A stretch of DNA of 33,537 bases from an uncultured Collinsella sp. (lineage in GTDB: Bacteria; Actinomycetota; Coriobacteriia; Coriobacteriales; Coriobacteriaceae): contig CABVAS010000003.1 in the NCBI GenBank assembly GCA_902496375.1, positions 1 to 33,537 on the forward strand, read 5' to 3'. The notes beneath the pieces were generated by a model that searched no databases, had not been told where the DNA came from, and saw nothing but the letters and a program-made list of their open reading frames with translations. Shown here in pieces: positions 25,686-33,521 of this stretch. The number at the start of each line of letters is the position of its first letter. The stretch's first letter is position 1. The position numbers and the translations under genes were made by a program.

Positions 25686-26693
25686 TTATCGAAGAGTAGC
25701 GTACATCACGGCTTTAATGGTATGCATGCGGTTCTCTGCCTCTTGGAAAACGCGAGACTTATCGGACTCGAAGACCTCGTCGGTGACCTCCATCTCGGTT
25801 ACGCCGAACTTCTCCGCGATTTCCGCTCCGATGGTGGTCTTGGTATCGTGGAAGCTCGGGAGACAATGCATGAAGATAGCGTTGGGGTTTGCCTTCGCCA
25901 TGACCTCCGAGGTTACGCGGTACGGGGAGAGCAGCTTGATACGGCTCTTCCAGAGCTCCTCAGCCTGGCCCATGCCAACCCAGACATCGGTGTAAATAAC
26001 ATCGGCATCCTTTACGCCTTCATCGATGTTGTCAGTAAGCTGAATGGTGCAGCCATTTTCCTCGGCGATCTTTTGGCAAGTCTCAAGCAGCTCGGGATCA
26101 AAGTGGGTAGCGCCCTCAACGTCGCCTTTCGGCCCACAAGAGCAGAAGTTGATGCCGAGCTTGGCGCAGATCACCATGAGGGAATCGCTTACATTGCCCT
26201 GCTCCTTGCCGAGATAGGTCAGCTTGAGGCCACGCGTGTCGCCGAATTCCTCGCGCATCGTAAGGATGTCCGCCAAAGCCTGGGTCGGGTGATACTCATT
26301 GGTGAGACCATTCCACACGGGAACGCCGGCTTTATCGGCAAGCTCCTCAACAATGGACTGGTCAGAGCCGCGATACTCGATACCGTCGTACATGCGACCA
26401 AGCACGCGGGCGGTATCCTCAATGGACTCCTTTTTGCCCATCTGCGACGAACCGGGATCAAGGTAGGTTACACCTAAGCCAAGATCCATGCCACCCACCT
26501 CGAAAGCGCAGCGCGTACGCGTCGAAGTCTTTTCAAACAGCAGAACGATGTTCTTGCCCTCAAGATAACGATGGGGAGCGCCCATGCGCTTGAGATTCTT
26601 AAAGTCCTTCGAAAGCTCGAGCATATACTCGATCTCCTCGGTAGTGAAATCGAGCAGGGTCAGAAAACTACGACCAGAAAGATTCAGTGCCAT
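25686..26693 (-). CDS. arcB: Ornithine carbamoyltransferase, catabolic
   Basis: Phosphorolysis of citrulline to ornithine and carbamoyl phosphate in the deiminase pathway; 335 residues. Carbamoyl-phosphate motif STRTR (57-61), HPTQAL (135-140) and HCLPSFHD (276-283) are all present. Two variants are odd: the ornithine-side loop usually DVWVSMG is DVWVGMG (Ser to Gly, near 236-242), and the usual NNVANSL block is GNVSDSL. These may shift affinity or hint at another diamine or amino-acid substrate, but arcA and arcC neighbours support the classic role. The ATG at 26693 has AAAGGA 8 nt upstream. Confidence 0.93.
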   Translation of the reverse strand: MALNLSGRSFLTLLDFTTEEIEYMLELSKDFKNLKRMGAPHRYLEGKNIVLLFEKTSTRTRCAFEVGGMDLGLGVTYLDPGSSQMGKKESIEDTARVLGRMYDGIEYRGSDQSIVEELADKAGVPVWNGLTNEYHPTQALADILTMREEFGDTRGLKLTYLGKEQGNVSDSLMVICAKLGINFCSCGPKGDVEGATHFDPELLETCQKIAEENGCTIQLTDNIDEGVKDADVIYTDVWVGMGQAEELWKSRIKLLSPYRVTSEVMAKANPNAIFMHCLPSFHDTKTTIGAEIAEKFGVTEMEVTDEVFESDKSRVFQEAENRMHTIKAVMYATLR

Positions 26694-26728
26694 GATAGGT
26701 TCCTTTCATTATTAACCTAATTGATGAG

Positions 26729-26760
26729 TGCGCGGCGCGCGAAGAACGCGCATCCGCGCA
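26729..26760 (-). other. Intercistronic hairpin between arcA and arcB
   Basis: TGCGCGG/CCGCGCA outer stem and a CGCG/CGCG inner stem with a 3 nt bulge, no T tract. Likely an mRNA processing or stability element that could set different arcA and arcB levels. Confidence 0.5.
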
Positions 26761-26778
26761 TCTCGGACCAGAACGGAA

Positions 26779-28023
26779 TTAAATCTCTTCGCGCCAGAAC
26801 GGCATGGTCATGCAGCGCGGGCCACCACGACCACGAGACAGCTCTTCGGAAGGAGCAACCAACAGCTCAACGCCCGCCTTATAAAGCGCATCATTGGTAA
26901 CAACGTTGCGCTCATAGACGCACACCTTACCCGGCGCAACAGCAAGCGTGTTGGAACCATCGTTCCACTGCTCACGGGATGCCTCGATCGGATCGCCGGC
27001 ACCGCATTCGATCATCGTGATATGGTCGATACCGGTTGCCATTTCAAGAATCTGCTGAATCGTTCCCTCGATCTCCTCGATAAAGACCTCGCCATCCGAA
27101 TCACCCTTGGTGAGTCGATAGGCACGAAGTGTCTCGTAGATACCGGGGTAGACGGTAAACTTATCGTAATCAACCTGAGTACAAACCGTATCAAGATGCA
27201 TATAGGCATAGCCGTGGGGGATCTTGATGGCAAATACCTGCTCGATCTCGGACTCTCCCGTGCCCCAGAACAGATTCTTGGCAAGCTGGTCGATGGCTGC
27301 GGTCTGGGTACGCTCGGAAATACCGATTGCAAGCGTGGTGGCGTTAATGTTCAGAACGTCGCCGCCTTCGATATGCCAATCGCTATTGTGATCGTACCAA
27401 AGCGGAGCCCCAGCATAATCAGGATGGTGGCGCATGATCGTCTCATAGAATACGACCTCACGGTTGCGCTGATGCCAGTACATGCGGTTCATCATCGCGC
27501 CCTTGCCGACCACAGCGATCGGATCACGCGAGAAGTAGGAGGCGGGCATCGGGAACAAGACCATTTCGTCGGGCTTCAGCTCGTCGCTATCCATGCTCGC
27601 AAGGGAACCGCTCACATGCGGAATCTCGAGATCGCGTACGTAGAGGCCGCCCATAGCGGTAAGAACAAACTCTTTGTTGTCCTTGATGGAGTCGAGCTTC
27701 TCCACGACTGCCTGACGAAGCGCCAGGTTCTCGATCTTGGCCTCGGGAACGAACTTGCTCATAAACTCGGCACGAGAACCCTCAACCTGATCGAAAGTCT
27801 CGGCAAGCAAGTCCTCCATATAAACGACCTCGGCGCCAGCACCGCGAAGAAGATTAGTAAACTCGTCATGCTCTCGCTGAGCATACTCGAGATAAAACGC
27901 GTCATGAATCCAGGCGCGCTCAAAATCCTCCGCCTTCATGTTTACCAGGTCCAAGCCCGGTCGGTGCACGCATACCTTCTTGAGGGCACCAATTTCGCTA
28001 TGAACGTTCAGACCTTTGCTCAT
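26779..28023 (-). CDS. arcA: Arginine deiminase (main copy)
   Basis: Hydrolyses arginine to citrulline and ammonia; 414 residues. Catalytic and binding residues line up with the guanidino-modifying family: Asp167 (YFSRDP), Glu219 (WHIEGGD), His276 and Asp278 (MHLDT), the nucleophile Cys404 in RGRGGPRCMTM and the loop Arg399 five residues before it. The Asn usually six residues before the SRD Asp is Ala161. Two Met codons stand in tandem; AAAGGA is 4 nt from the first and 7 nt from the second, so I take the ATG at 28023. It is second in the arcD-arcA-arcB-arcC operon, 67 bp after arcD. Confidence 0.95.
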   Translation of the reverse strand: MSKGLNVHSEIGALKKVCVHRPGLDLVNMKAEDFERAWIHDAFYLEYAQREHDEFTNLLRGAGAEVVYMEDLLAETFDQVEGSRAEFMSKFVPEAKIENLALRQAVVEKLDSIKDNKEFVLTAMGGLYVRDLEIPHVSGSLASMDSDELKPDEMVLFPMPASYFSRDPIAVVGKGAMMNRMYWHQRNREVVFYETIMRHHPDYAGAPLWYDHNSDWHIEGGDVLNINATTLAIGISERTQTAAIDQLAKNLFWGTGESEIEQVFAIKIPHGYAYMHLDTVCTQVDYDKFTVYPGIYETLRAYRLTKGDSDGEVFIEEIEGTIQQILEMATGIDHITMIECGAGDPIEASREQWNDGSNTLAVAPGKVCVYERNVVTNDALYKAGVELLVAPSEELSRGRGGPRCMTMPFWREEI

Positions 28024-28090
28024 CATCGTTCCTTTCTGGATTAGAGCTCAATTGTTATTGCAATGGCTTACAAAGTTGTCGTTTCGTTTG

Positions 28091-29527
28091 CTAGACAATC
28101 GGAAGCAGACCGGATACCGCGGTAAATACGAGACAGACCGCACTGACCACAAGGAAGAACTTCCAGGAAACTCGCCACCACTGGCCAAGAGAGATCTTGC
28201 AAACACCAAGACCGGCGACAAGCATTGCGCTGGTGGGGGAAATCAGCGACATCGCTGCAGATCCCATCGAAAGGCCAGTAACCGCAGCTTCTGGATTTAG
28301 CCCCATGAGCTCAACCAGAGGCCCAAAGATGGGGATGGTGAGCGCCGCGATGCCCGAAGAGCTGGGAACCAGAATCGAAAGCAAGTTGTCAACGACATAC
28401 AAAATGCTGGTAAAGAGAACAGGGGGGATTCCGGCAAGGCCAGTCGCAAGAGCGTTTAGGACCGTATCGATAATCAAGCCATCGTTGGCGATAACCAAAA
28501 TGCCTCGAGCAAGACCGACCACGACCGCAGAGAAAACAAAGTCGCCCAAACCCTTAACAAACTCTGTAGCAATCTCCTTCTCGCTCATGCCCGATACGAT
28601 GCCAGACAGGAGCGCCATAGCCATAAAGACTGCAGAGATCTCGTTCATATACCAGCCCTGGGTGACAAGACCCCAGACAATGGCGACGATTCCAAGCACG
28701 AATACGATGATTACGGCCTTCTGGCGCCCGGTGAAATCGGCTTCGAGCAGCTCGTCATTTGATGCATGCTCTTTGCGCTTCTCGATATCATCAGCGTAAG
28801 CAATCGAGGACTCGGGGTTCTTCTTCACCCTTCGAGCGTACAACACGACCCAGGCAATAGCGATGGCGGTCAGCACAACAAGGGCAACAACGCGAAGCCA
28901 GAGCTGGGGATTACCCTGGATATTCAGAATTCCCTGAGCAATCAAAACATTGAAGGGGTTGACCGTCGATGCGATATAGCCAATACGGGCGCCAACGAAC
29001 ACGATCATAAAGGCCGTAATGGAGTCATATCCCATAGCCATAACAATCGGCAGCAAGATGGCAAAAAATGGAAGGGTCTCCTCCGCCATGCCGAACGTGC
29101 TACCGCCCAGCGCAAAAACCGCCATCAAAATCGGAATAATCAGGATGTCTTTACTCTTGAACTTCTTAACGATGCGCGCCACGCCGCTGGTGATAGCTCC
29201 AGTGGCAGTAATGACCTGAAAGGATCCGCCGACAATCAGAATAAAGGCAACGACCTCAACTGCCTGCTGAATTCCCACCGCAGGAGCCTCGAGCACATCG
29301 AACAGGCCTTGCTTCAGGTCAACCTCAGCGCCGTCTTCGTCCGCATAAACCTTTTCAACGGACTCATATGTTCCAGCAACAGTGACCTCGCGTCCGTTGA
29401 GCTCCTGCCTCTCAAACGAGCCGGAGGGAACGATCCACGTAAGAGCTGCGGTCAACACCATGAGAATGAAGATAATGGTGTAGACGTGCGGAATTCGTAG
29501 CCCACGTTTCTTTTGCACTTCGGCCAT
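28091..29527 (-). CDS. arcD: ArcD-type arginine/ornithine antiporter of the YfcC family
   Basis: 478 residues with about 12 hydrophobic segments, YfcC/C4-dicarboxylate-carrier-like. Typical blocks are VVAFILIVGGSFQVITATGA, LGGSTFGMAEETLPF and the PSSSGIAALTIPI motif (about 385-397) of this family. In the first gene of an arc operon it most likely exchanges arginine for ornithine. The ATG at 29527 has AAAGGAGG 5 nt upstream. The first promoter region of the operon lies in the 29528-29823 interval. Confidence 0.85.
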   Translation of the reverse strand: MAEVQKKRGLRIPHVYTIIFILMVLTAALTWIVPSGSFERQELNGREVTVAGTYESVEKVYADEDGAEVDLKQGLFDVLEAPAVGIQQAVEVVAFILIVGGSFQVITATGAITSGVARIVKKFKSKDILIIPILMAVFALGGSTFGMAEETLPFFAILLPIVMAMGYDSITAFMIVFVGARIGYIASTVNPFNVLIAQGILNIQGNPQLWLRVVALVVLTAIAIAWVVLYARRVKKNPESSIAYADDIEKRKEHASNDELLEADFTGRQKAVIIVFVLGIVAIVWGLVTQGWYMNEISAVFMAMALLSGIVSGMSEKEIATEFVKGLGDFVFSAVVVGLARGILVIANDGLIIDTVLNALATGLAGIPPVLFTSILYVVDNLLSILVPSSSGIAALTIPIFGPLVELMGLNPEAAVTGLSMGSAAMSLISPTSAMLVAGLGVCKISLGQWWRVSWKFFLVVSAVCLVFTAVSGLLPIV

Positions 29528-29823
29528 TATGCCTCCTTTAGTTTGCAGGTTTTCGATACGAGCTTTTCGCCGGCAACCTTATTATTCGGTTTTCACGCCA
29601 GTTGACATTAGATATTTATGCGAATGGATAGTATTAGAAGGCAGACGGGCTTTAGTTGATATATAAGCTCAATTATCGAACTAAATTGATATTTTTTATC
29701 AATTGGTGACTTTCAATCAAGAGCTTAAGCCGTCCACCGATACCCACAACATACTCACTTAAACTTCTCCCAGCAGAACGATAATTGACATCAGTCATCA
29801 TCCGAATTAAAGCGAGCGTTCTA
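29528..29823. promoter_or_regulatory. Divergent arc regulatory region with a 21 bp dyad
   Basis: AT-rich region between arcD (minus) and arcA2 (plus). It contains AATTGATA-TTTTT-TATCAATT (29684-29704), a perfect 8 bp dyad, plus a TTGACA at 29602 and another at 29785. On the minus strand TTGATA (29702-29697) and GATAAT (29677-29672) form a -35/-10-like pair with a 19 bp spacer that overlaps the dyad. The dyad spacing (7 nt between TTGAT and ATCAA) does not match an FNR or CRP site. It is a candidate operator for the HTH regulator at 31064 or for ArgR. Confidence 0.5.
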
Positions 29824-31071
29824 ATGCCAATTCATGTCACCAGCGAAATCGGTAAGCTTAAACAGGCCCTTTTATATCGACCCGGTATCGAAACCCAAAA
29901 CTATCCCGAAGGCCATTTTGGCCAAGTTTTTAGCCTAAGACCATCGAGCAGCCTATTTGACTTGGATAGAGCCCTAGCTGAGTGTGATGCCTATACCTCA
30001 GTGCTCGAGCATGAAGACGTAGAGGTTCTGTATCTCGACCAACTTCTTATAGAAGCGCTTGACTCATGCCCCGAAGCTCGAGCATCTTTTGTCGATTCCT
30101 TTGTCGATGAATGCGGCGCAATTGGCGCCGAGTTGCAGCAAGCAGTCCGCGAGCATCTTGAACACACCCGATCGGCGCAGGAGCTCGTCTCGGCATCGAT
30201 TGGCGGCATCCGCCACGGGCAAGTTACATACTGCTTCGACGGCGGGGACAGACTCGCCGAATTAACCGGCGAGGCCTATGCCCCTGACGAGCTGCTCGTA
30301 AGTCCATTAAACACCATGTGGTTCGTGCGCGACCCGGTAAGCACCATCGGCTCCGGCATCTCCTTCAACCACATGTATTGGCCCGAGCGCAATCGCGAAG
30401 TAGCGCTCTACCAAACGATTTTTAAATACCATCCCAATTTCAAGGACACGCCCTCGTTTTATCGTCACGATTCGACCTTCCATATTGAAGGGGGCGATAT
30501 CATCAATCTTGATGCTCATAATGTCGCAGTCGGCATCTCTCAGAGAACCGAATCTGCAGCCATCGATATGCTCGCTCGTACCCTCCTGTGGAATCCCGAC
30601 TCGAGCATCGACGCCGTATGGGCAATTGAGGTACCCGAGCGGAGCCTGTGTATCCATCTTGATACGTACCTAAGCCGGGTCGACTACGATACTTTTGTTG
30701 TCGACCCCCAGCTACTCGCGGAATCTCGCTCTTATCAGATTACGCGAAATCGAGCAGAGAATCTCTGCCAGATTCACGCCGTCGAAAAAGGAGTCAAGGA
30801 GGCACTGGCCGCCGCGCTCGGCATACCCGAGCTTCGTTTTATTCCCTGCGGTGGATCTAATCCCAATTTGGCAGAAAAAGAGTGCACGAATAACGCAGCC
30901 AGTGTGCTGTGCCTCCGACCGGGCAAAGTCTGTGTCTATGAAGAGAATCAAGCGACGAACGCTGCTCTTGAACAGGCCGGAATCGATCTTGTTCCCATTT
31001 CCATACACGAGCTGACAAACGGCTTTGGCGGGCCCAACTGTTTGTGCTTGCCACTTAGGCGTGATGAATAA
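29824..31071 (+). CDS. Arginine deiminase paralogue ArcA2 with an altered active-site loop
   Basis: 415 residues, homologous to arcA throughout. Asp170 (FVRDP), Glu222 (FHIEGGD), His278 and Asp280 (IHLDT), Arg241 (ISQRT) and the nucleophile Cys406 are kept. In the last loop the arcA RGRGGPRC becomes NGFGGPNC, so the Arg five residues before the Cys is Phe401. The N-terminus also differs, with FDLDRALAECD where arcA has a FYLEYAQREHD-type run. It is transcribed away from the main operon and overlaps the regulator gene by 8 bp. The ATG at 29824 has no clear Shine-Dalgarno; a TTGACA at 29785 could even give a near-leaderless mRNA. It may use another guanidino substrate or act as a sensor. Confidence 0.8.
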   Translation: MPIHVTSEIGKLKQALLYRPGIETQNYPEGHFGQVFSLRPSSSLFDLDRALAECDAYTSVLEHEDVEVLYLDQLLIEALDSCPEARASFVDSFVDECGAIGAELQQAVREHLEHTRSAQELVSASIGGIRHGQVTYCFDGGDRLAELTGEAYAPDELLVSPLNTMWFVRDPVSTIGSGISFNHMYWPERNREVALYQTIFKYHPNFKDTPSFYRHDSTFHIEGGDIINLDAHNVAVGISQRTESAAIDMLARTLLWNPDSSIDAVWAIEVPERSLCIHLDTYLSRVDYDTFVVDPQLLAESRSYQITRNRAENLCQIHAVEKGVKEALAAALGIPELRFIPCGGSNPNLAEKECTNNAASVLCLRPGKVCVYEENQATNAALEQAGIDLVPISIHELTNGFGGPNCLCLPLRRDE

Positions 31072-31720
31072 CATGGCCCAAGGGGATAACATTAAATGCC
31101 TTAGAACCCGCGAAGGCTTAACGCAGCAGCAATTTGCCGACATGCTCGGCGTTACCAAAGAAACAGTATGTCGTTGGGAACGTGGACACACCGCCGTCAA
31201 GGTGTCGACTCTCGATAAGCTGACCGAGCTTTTTGATGTAACGTTTGATGAGCTCGCCGCAAGTAATAGCGGCCTTGCCTCTGCCGGCTTAAGCACGCGG
31301 CCTGAGAAAAGCCCGACCGTAGCCCAAAACGAAGAATGCGGGATCTATAAAATCGTACGCTTCAACGGTGGCTTTAGCCTAAAGAAAAGTGGGCACACCT
31401 TCGTTCCAGGACCCGTTCTCGAAAGGCACCCGGGAGGCTTTCTAGTTCAGATGAACAACAGCAGCATGTCACGCTGCTATCCGCAAAGCTGCGTTCTGCT
31501 GGTCGATCCTGTTGCTAAACCGTGGAACGGATGCACCGTCGTTGCGATGGTAGACGCATCGGCCATAGTTATTCGGCGATATGAAATCCGAGGGAATACG
31601 ATTGCGCTGTCAACGTATTCCTATTTGACAGAAGAACCCAACATCACTCTGGACAGGCATCGCCTTCGTGTCTTAGGTGTCGTCGTTTGGTTTCAGGCAA
31701 CTCACGATCTGACGTACTAG
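31064..31720 (+). CDS. HTH regulator with a C-terminal S24 (LexA/phage-repressor-like) domain
   Basis: 218 residues. N-terminal XRE/Cro helix-turn-helix (about 10-63: LRTREGLTQQQFADMLGVTK), a linker, and a C-terminal region resembling LexA/CI S24 peptidases (about 95-210). The S24 Ser134-Met135 pair is in NNSSMSRCYP. The catalytic Lys, 37 residues later in LexA, falls on Arg171, so self-cleavage is doubtful. The first ATG (31064) overlaps the end of arcA2 (stop at 31071); the next, at 31073, lies just after it. It should control the arc genes and perhaps itself. Confidence 0.8.
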   Translation: MNNMAQGDNIKCLRTREGLTQQQFADMLGVTKETVCRWERGHTAVKVSTLDKLTELFDVTFDELAASNSGLASAGLSTRPEKSPTVAQNEECGIYKIVRFNGGFSLKKSGHTFVPGPVLERHPGGFLVQMNNSSMSRCYPQSCVLLVDPVAKPWNGCTVVAMVDASAIVIRRYEIRGNTIALSTYSYLTEEPNITLDRHRLRVLGVVVWFQATHDLTY

Positions 31721-31813
31721 CCTCTTAGTCGTAAATCCCCAGGTGCCGTACCTGCTCGCGGCAAGAGTGCCCCTTTTGACTAGTCGTTTAAGAACGTCCC
31801 CGATGACTAGGTG
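31721..31813. repeat. REP-like hairpin after the regulator gene
   Basis: GTCCCCGATGACTA (31797-31810) is the near-perfect reverse complement of TAGTCATTGGGGAC near 24450, and GACTAG motifs bracket it (31778 and 31804). No gene is seen in this interval, and no clear T-tract terminator follows the regulator on the plus strand. Confidence 0.5.
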
Positions 31814-32862
31814 AATAGCAAAAGCCCCGCAGTCGGAGCGGACCGCGGGGCTCATGAAGAGAGGCTAGTTTGCGGGCGCCTTGCCCGGCGCCCACGAGAG
31901 AGGCAATGGAGTAGAGGCTACTCGTGGATGCGCGTACCGGAGAGACCGGCCATGGTCTCGGCGGCCTTGTCCAGAGCGCCAATGATGCAGGTGCGGCCCT
32001 TGCGAGAACGGGCGAACTTGATGGCAGCGCGGACCTTGGGCTCCATGGAACCCTTGCCGAACTGGCCCTCGTCGGCCAGGCGCTCGGCCTCGTCGGCGGT
32101 GAGGTCCTCGAGCTCCTCCTGGTTGGGCTTGCCAAAGTTGATGGCGACATGCTCAACGGCGGTCAGCAGGAACAGGACGTCGGCGTCGCAGTCCTCGGCC
32201 AGCAGCTCGCCGCCCAGGTCCTTGTCGATGACGGCGGGGACGCCCTTGTAGCAGCCCTTGTTCTCGTAGTCGCGGACGACGGGGATGCCGCCGCCACCGC
32301 AGGCGATGACGATGAACTCGTTATCGAGCAGGTTGAGGATGGAGTCGGCCTCGACGATCTTCTTGGGATCGGGGGAAGCGACGACGCGACGCCAGCCGCG
32401 GCCGGAATCCTCGACGAAGACCTTGGAGGGATCCTCGGCCATGAACTCCTTGGCCTGCTCCTCGGTGTAGAAGGGGCCGATCGGCTTGGTCGGGTTCTTG
32501 AACGCGGGATCGTCCGGGTCGCACTCGATCTGGGTGACGACGGTGGCGGCGTGCCAACGCTTATAGCGCTTGTGCATCTCGCGGCCGATGCCCTGCTGCA
32601 GGTGATAACCAATGTAGCCCTGGGACATGGCGCCGCACTCGGGCAGCGGCATCTCGGGGGTGCCGATGGCGTCGTGGGCAGCGGCGAAGGCGTTCTGGAT
32701 CATGCCGACCTGCGGGCCGTTGCCGTGGGTGATGATGATCTCGTTGCCCTGCTCGATCAGGCCGAGGAGAGCGTGGGCGGTGTTGCTCACGGCCTCGATC
32801 TGCTCGACGGGGTTGTTGCCGAGGGCGTTGCCGCCAAGGGCGACGACGATACGGTCGGGCTT
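31814..32862. repeat. Long direct repeat, copy 2 (arcC2 with terminator)
   Basis: Second copy of 24609-25657. The 5' flank of the gene, upstream of codon 7, is unrelated to that of copy 1, so the two genes have different promoters or leaders but identical bodies and 3' ends. Confidence 0.95.
31820..31852 (-). terminator. Terminator of arcC2
   Basis: Same AGCCCCGC/GCGGGGCT stem with TTTT on the minus strand as at 24615. It faces the end of the regulator gene, so it could also slow plus-strand read-through. Confidence 0.8.
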
Positions 32863-32880
32863 GCCAAGAGGCTTAGACAT
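31918..32880 (-). CDS. arcC: Carbamate kinase, copy 2 (stand-alone)
   Basis: 320 residues, identical to the copy at 24713 except Leu5 for Phe5, with the same kinase motifs. It is not in an operon: its 5' side is a 650 bp region without genes and its 3' end converges on the regulator gene. The ATG at 32880 has AAAGGA about 8 nt upstream; the open frame to 32916 has no site. An independent supply of carbamate kinase could serve carbamoyl phosphate from a source other than arcB, or simply raise dosage. Confidence 0.95.
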   Translation of the reverse strand: MSKPLGKPDRIVVALGGNALGNNPVEQIEAVSNTAHALLGLIEQGNEIIITHGNGPQVGMIQNAFAAAHDAIGTPEMPLPECGAMSQGYIGYHLQQGIGREMHKRYKRWHAATVVTQIECDPDDPAFKNPTKPIGPFYTEEQAKEFMAEDPSKVFVEDSGRGWRRVVASPDPKKIVEADSILNLLDNEFIVIACGGGGIPVVRDYENKGCYKGVPAVIDKDLGGELLAEDCDADVLFLLTAVEHVAINFGKPNQEELEDLTADEAERLADEGQFGKGSMEPKVRAAIKFARSRKGRTCIIGALDKAAETMAGLSGTRIHE

Positions 32881-33337
32881 TGCTGGAATCCTTTCTGTAA
32901 AAGGCCTACAACCCATTAATAACCCGCGCCCGTGCGATACGCGAGTTTATTAAGGTTTATATTCTCTTTATCGCTCATTTTATTCATTTTGAAAACAGTT
33001 GAACGGTGAACGGTCGCTTTTACCCGCTCAGCGTAAAGAATCCCAGCTCAAGCATATCTACGTCATTTACGTGCAACTTTATTTTAATAGAGCAGGGATT
33101 AGACCAGATTATGCAAACTATATCTTTGCTAAACACAAAACAGGCAGCGTAATATCTTACTCGCACTATACGAGATTCTATGCATTGATAAGACGAGTAT
33201 GCACCCTTACAAAAACATGGGGCATTTCATCCAGCATAAGGAATAAAGAAGCGCTCCAAAAAGGCACCCAGTCCCAAAGCACGGGGACAGAAGGCAGCAA
33301 CGGCCAAAACCTCCATCCATCCCCAAAGTGGCGCGAG

Positions 33338-33360
33338 GTTTCGCGGCAAAGCCGCGAAAC
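33338..33360. repeat. Perfect 10 bp hairpin, GC-rich
   Basis: GTTTCGCGGC, AAA, GCCGCGAAAC. A very stable stem with a 3 nt loop and no adjacent T tract on either strand. Confidence 0.8.
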
Positions 33361-33487
33361 AGCGAAGGGGACAAAAGGCCCCCACAACCACGTTCTTCAT
33401 CAGCCCGCACAATCCGAGGGCGTAGTCGTAGCAGGATCTGAGGGCTGACCTTCGCGGACATTCCGCACTGATATCTTCTGTATTGAA

Positions 33488-33521
33488 GACGTCGATGGTG
33501 CACCCGTATACCATTGACGTC
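33488..33521. repeat. 12 bp near-perfect dyad at the window end
   Basis: GACGTCGATGGT and ACCATTGACGTC are separated by 10 nt, with one G-T type mismatch; a further CACCATC follows at 33524. It could be an operator or terminator of a gene beyond the right edge. Confidence 0.5.

Noticed and set aside
24719..25699. 326-codon plus-strand open frame over arcC1 (and its twin over arcC2)
   Set aside because: Antisense shadow of carbamate kinase with a repetitive Asp/Gly/Val/Leu composition.
29684..29704. FNR/CRP-type site upstream of the arc operons
   Set aside because: The half-sites TTGAT and ATCAA are 7 nt apart rather than 4, so it was kept only as an unassigned dyad.
32999..33448. 149-codon plus-strand open frame
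   Set aside because: Crosses three hairpins, has no ribosome binding site and no recognisable domain.
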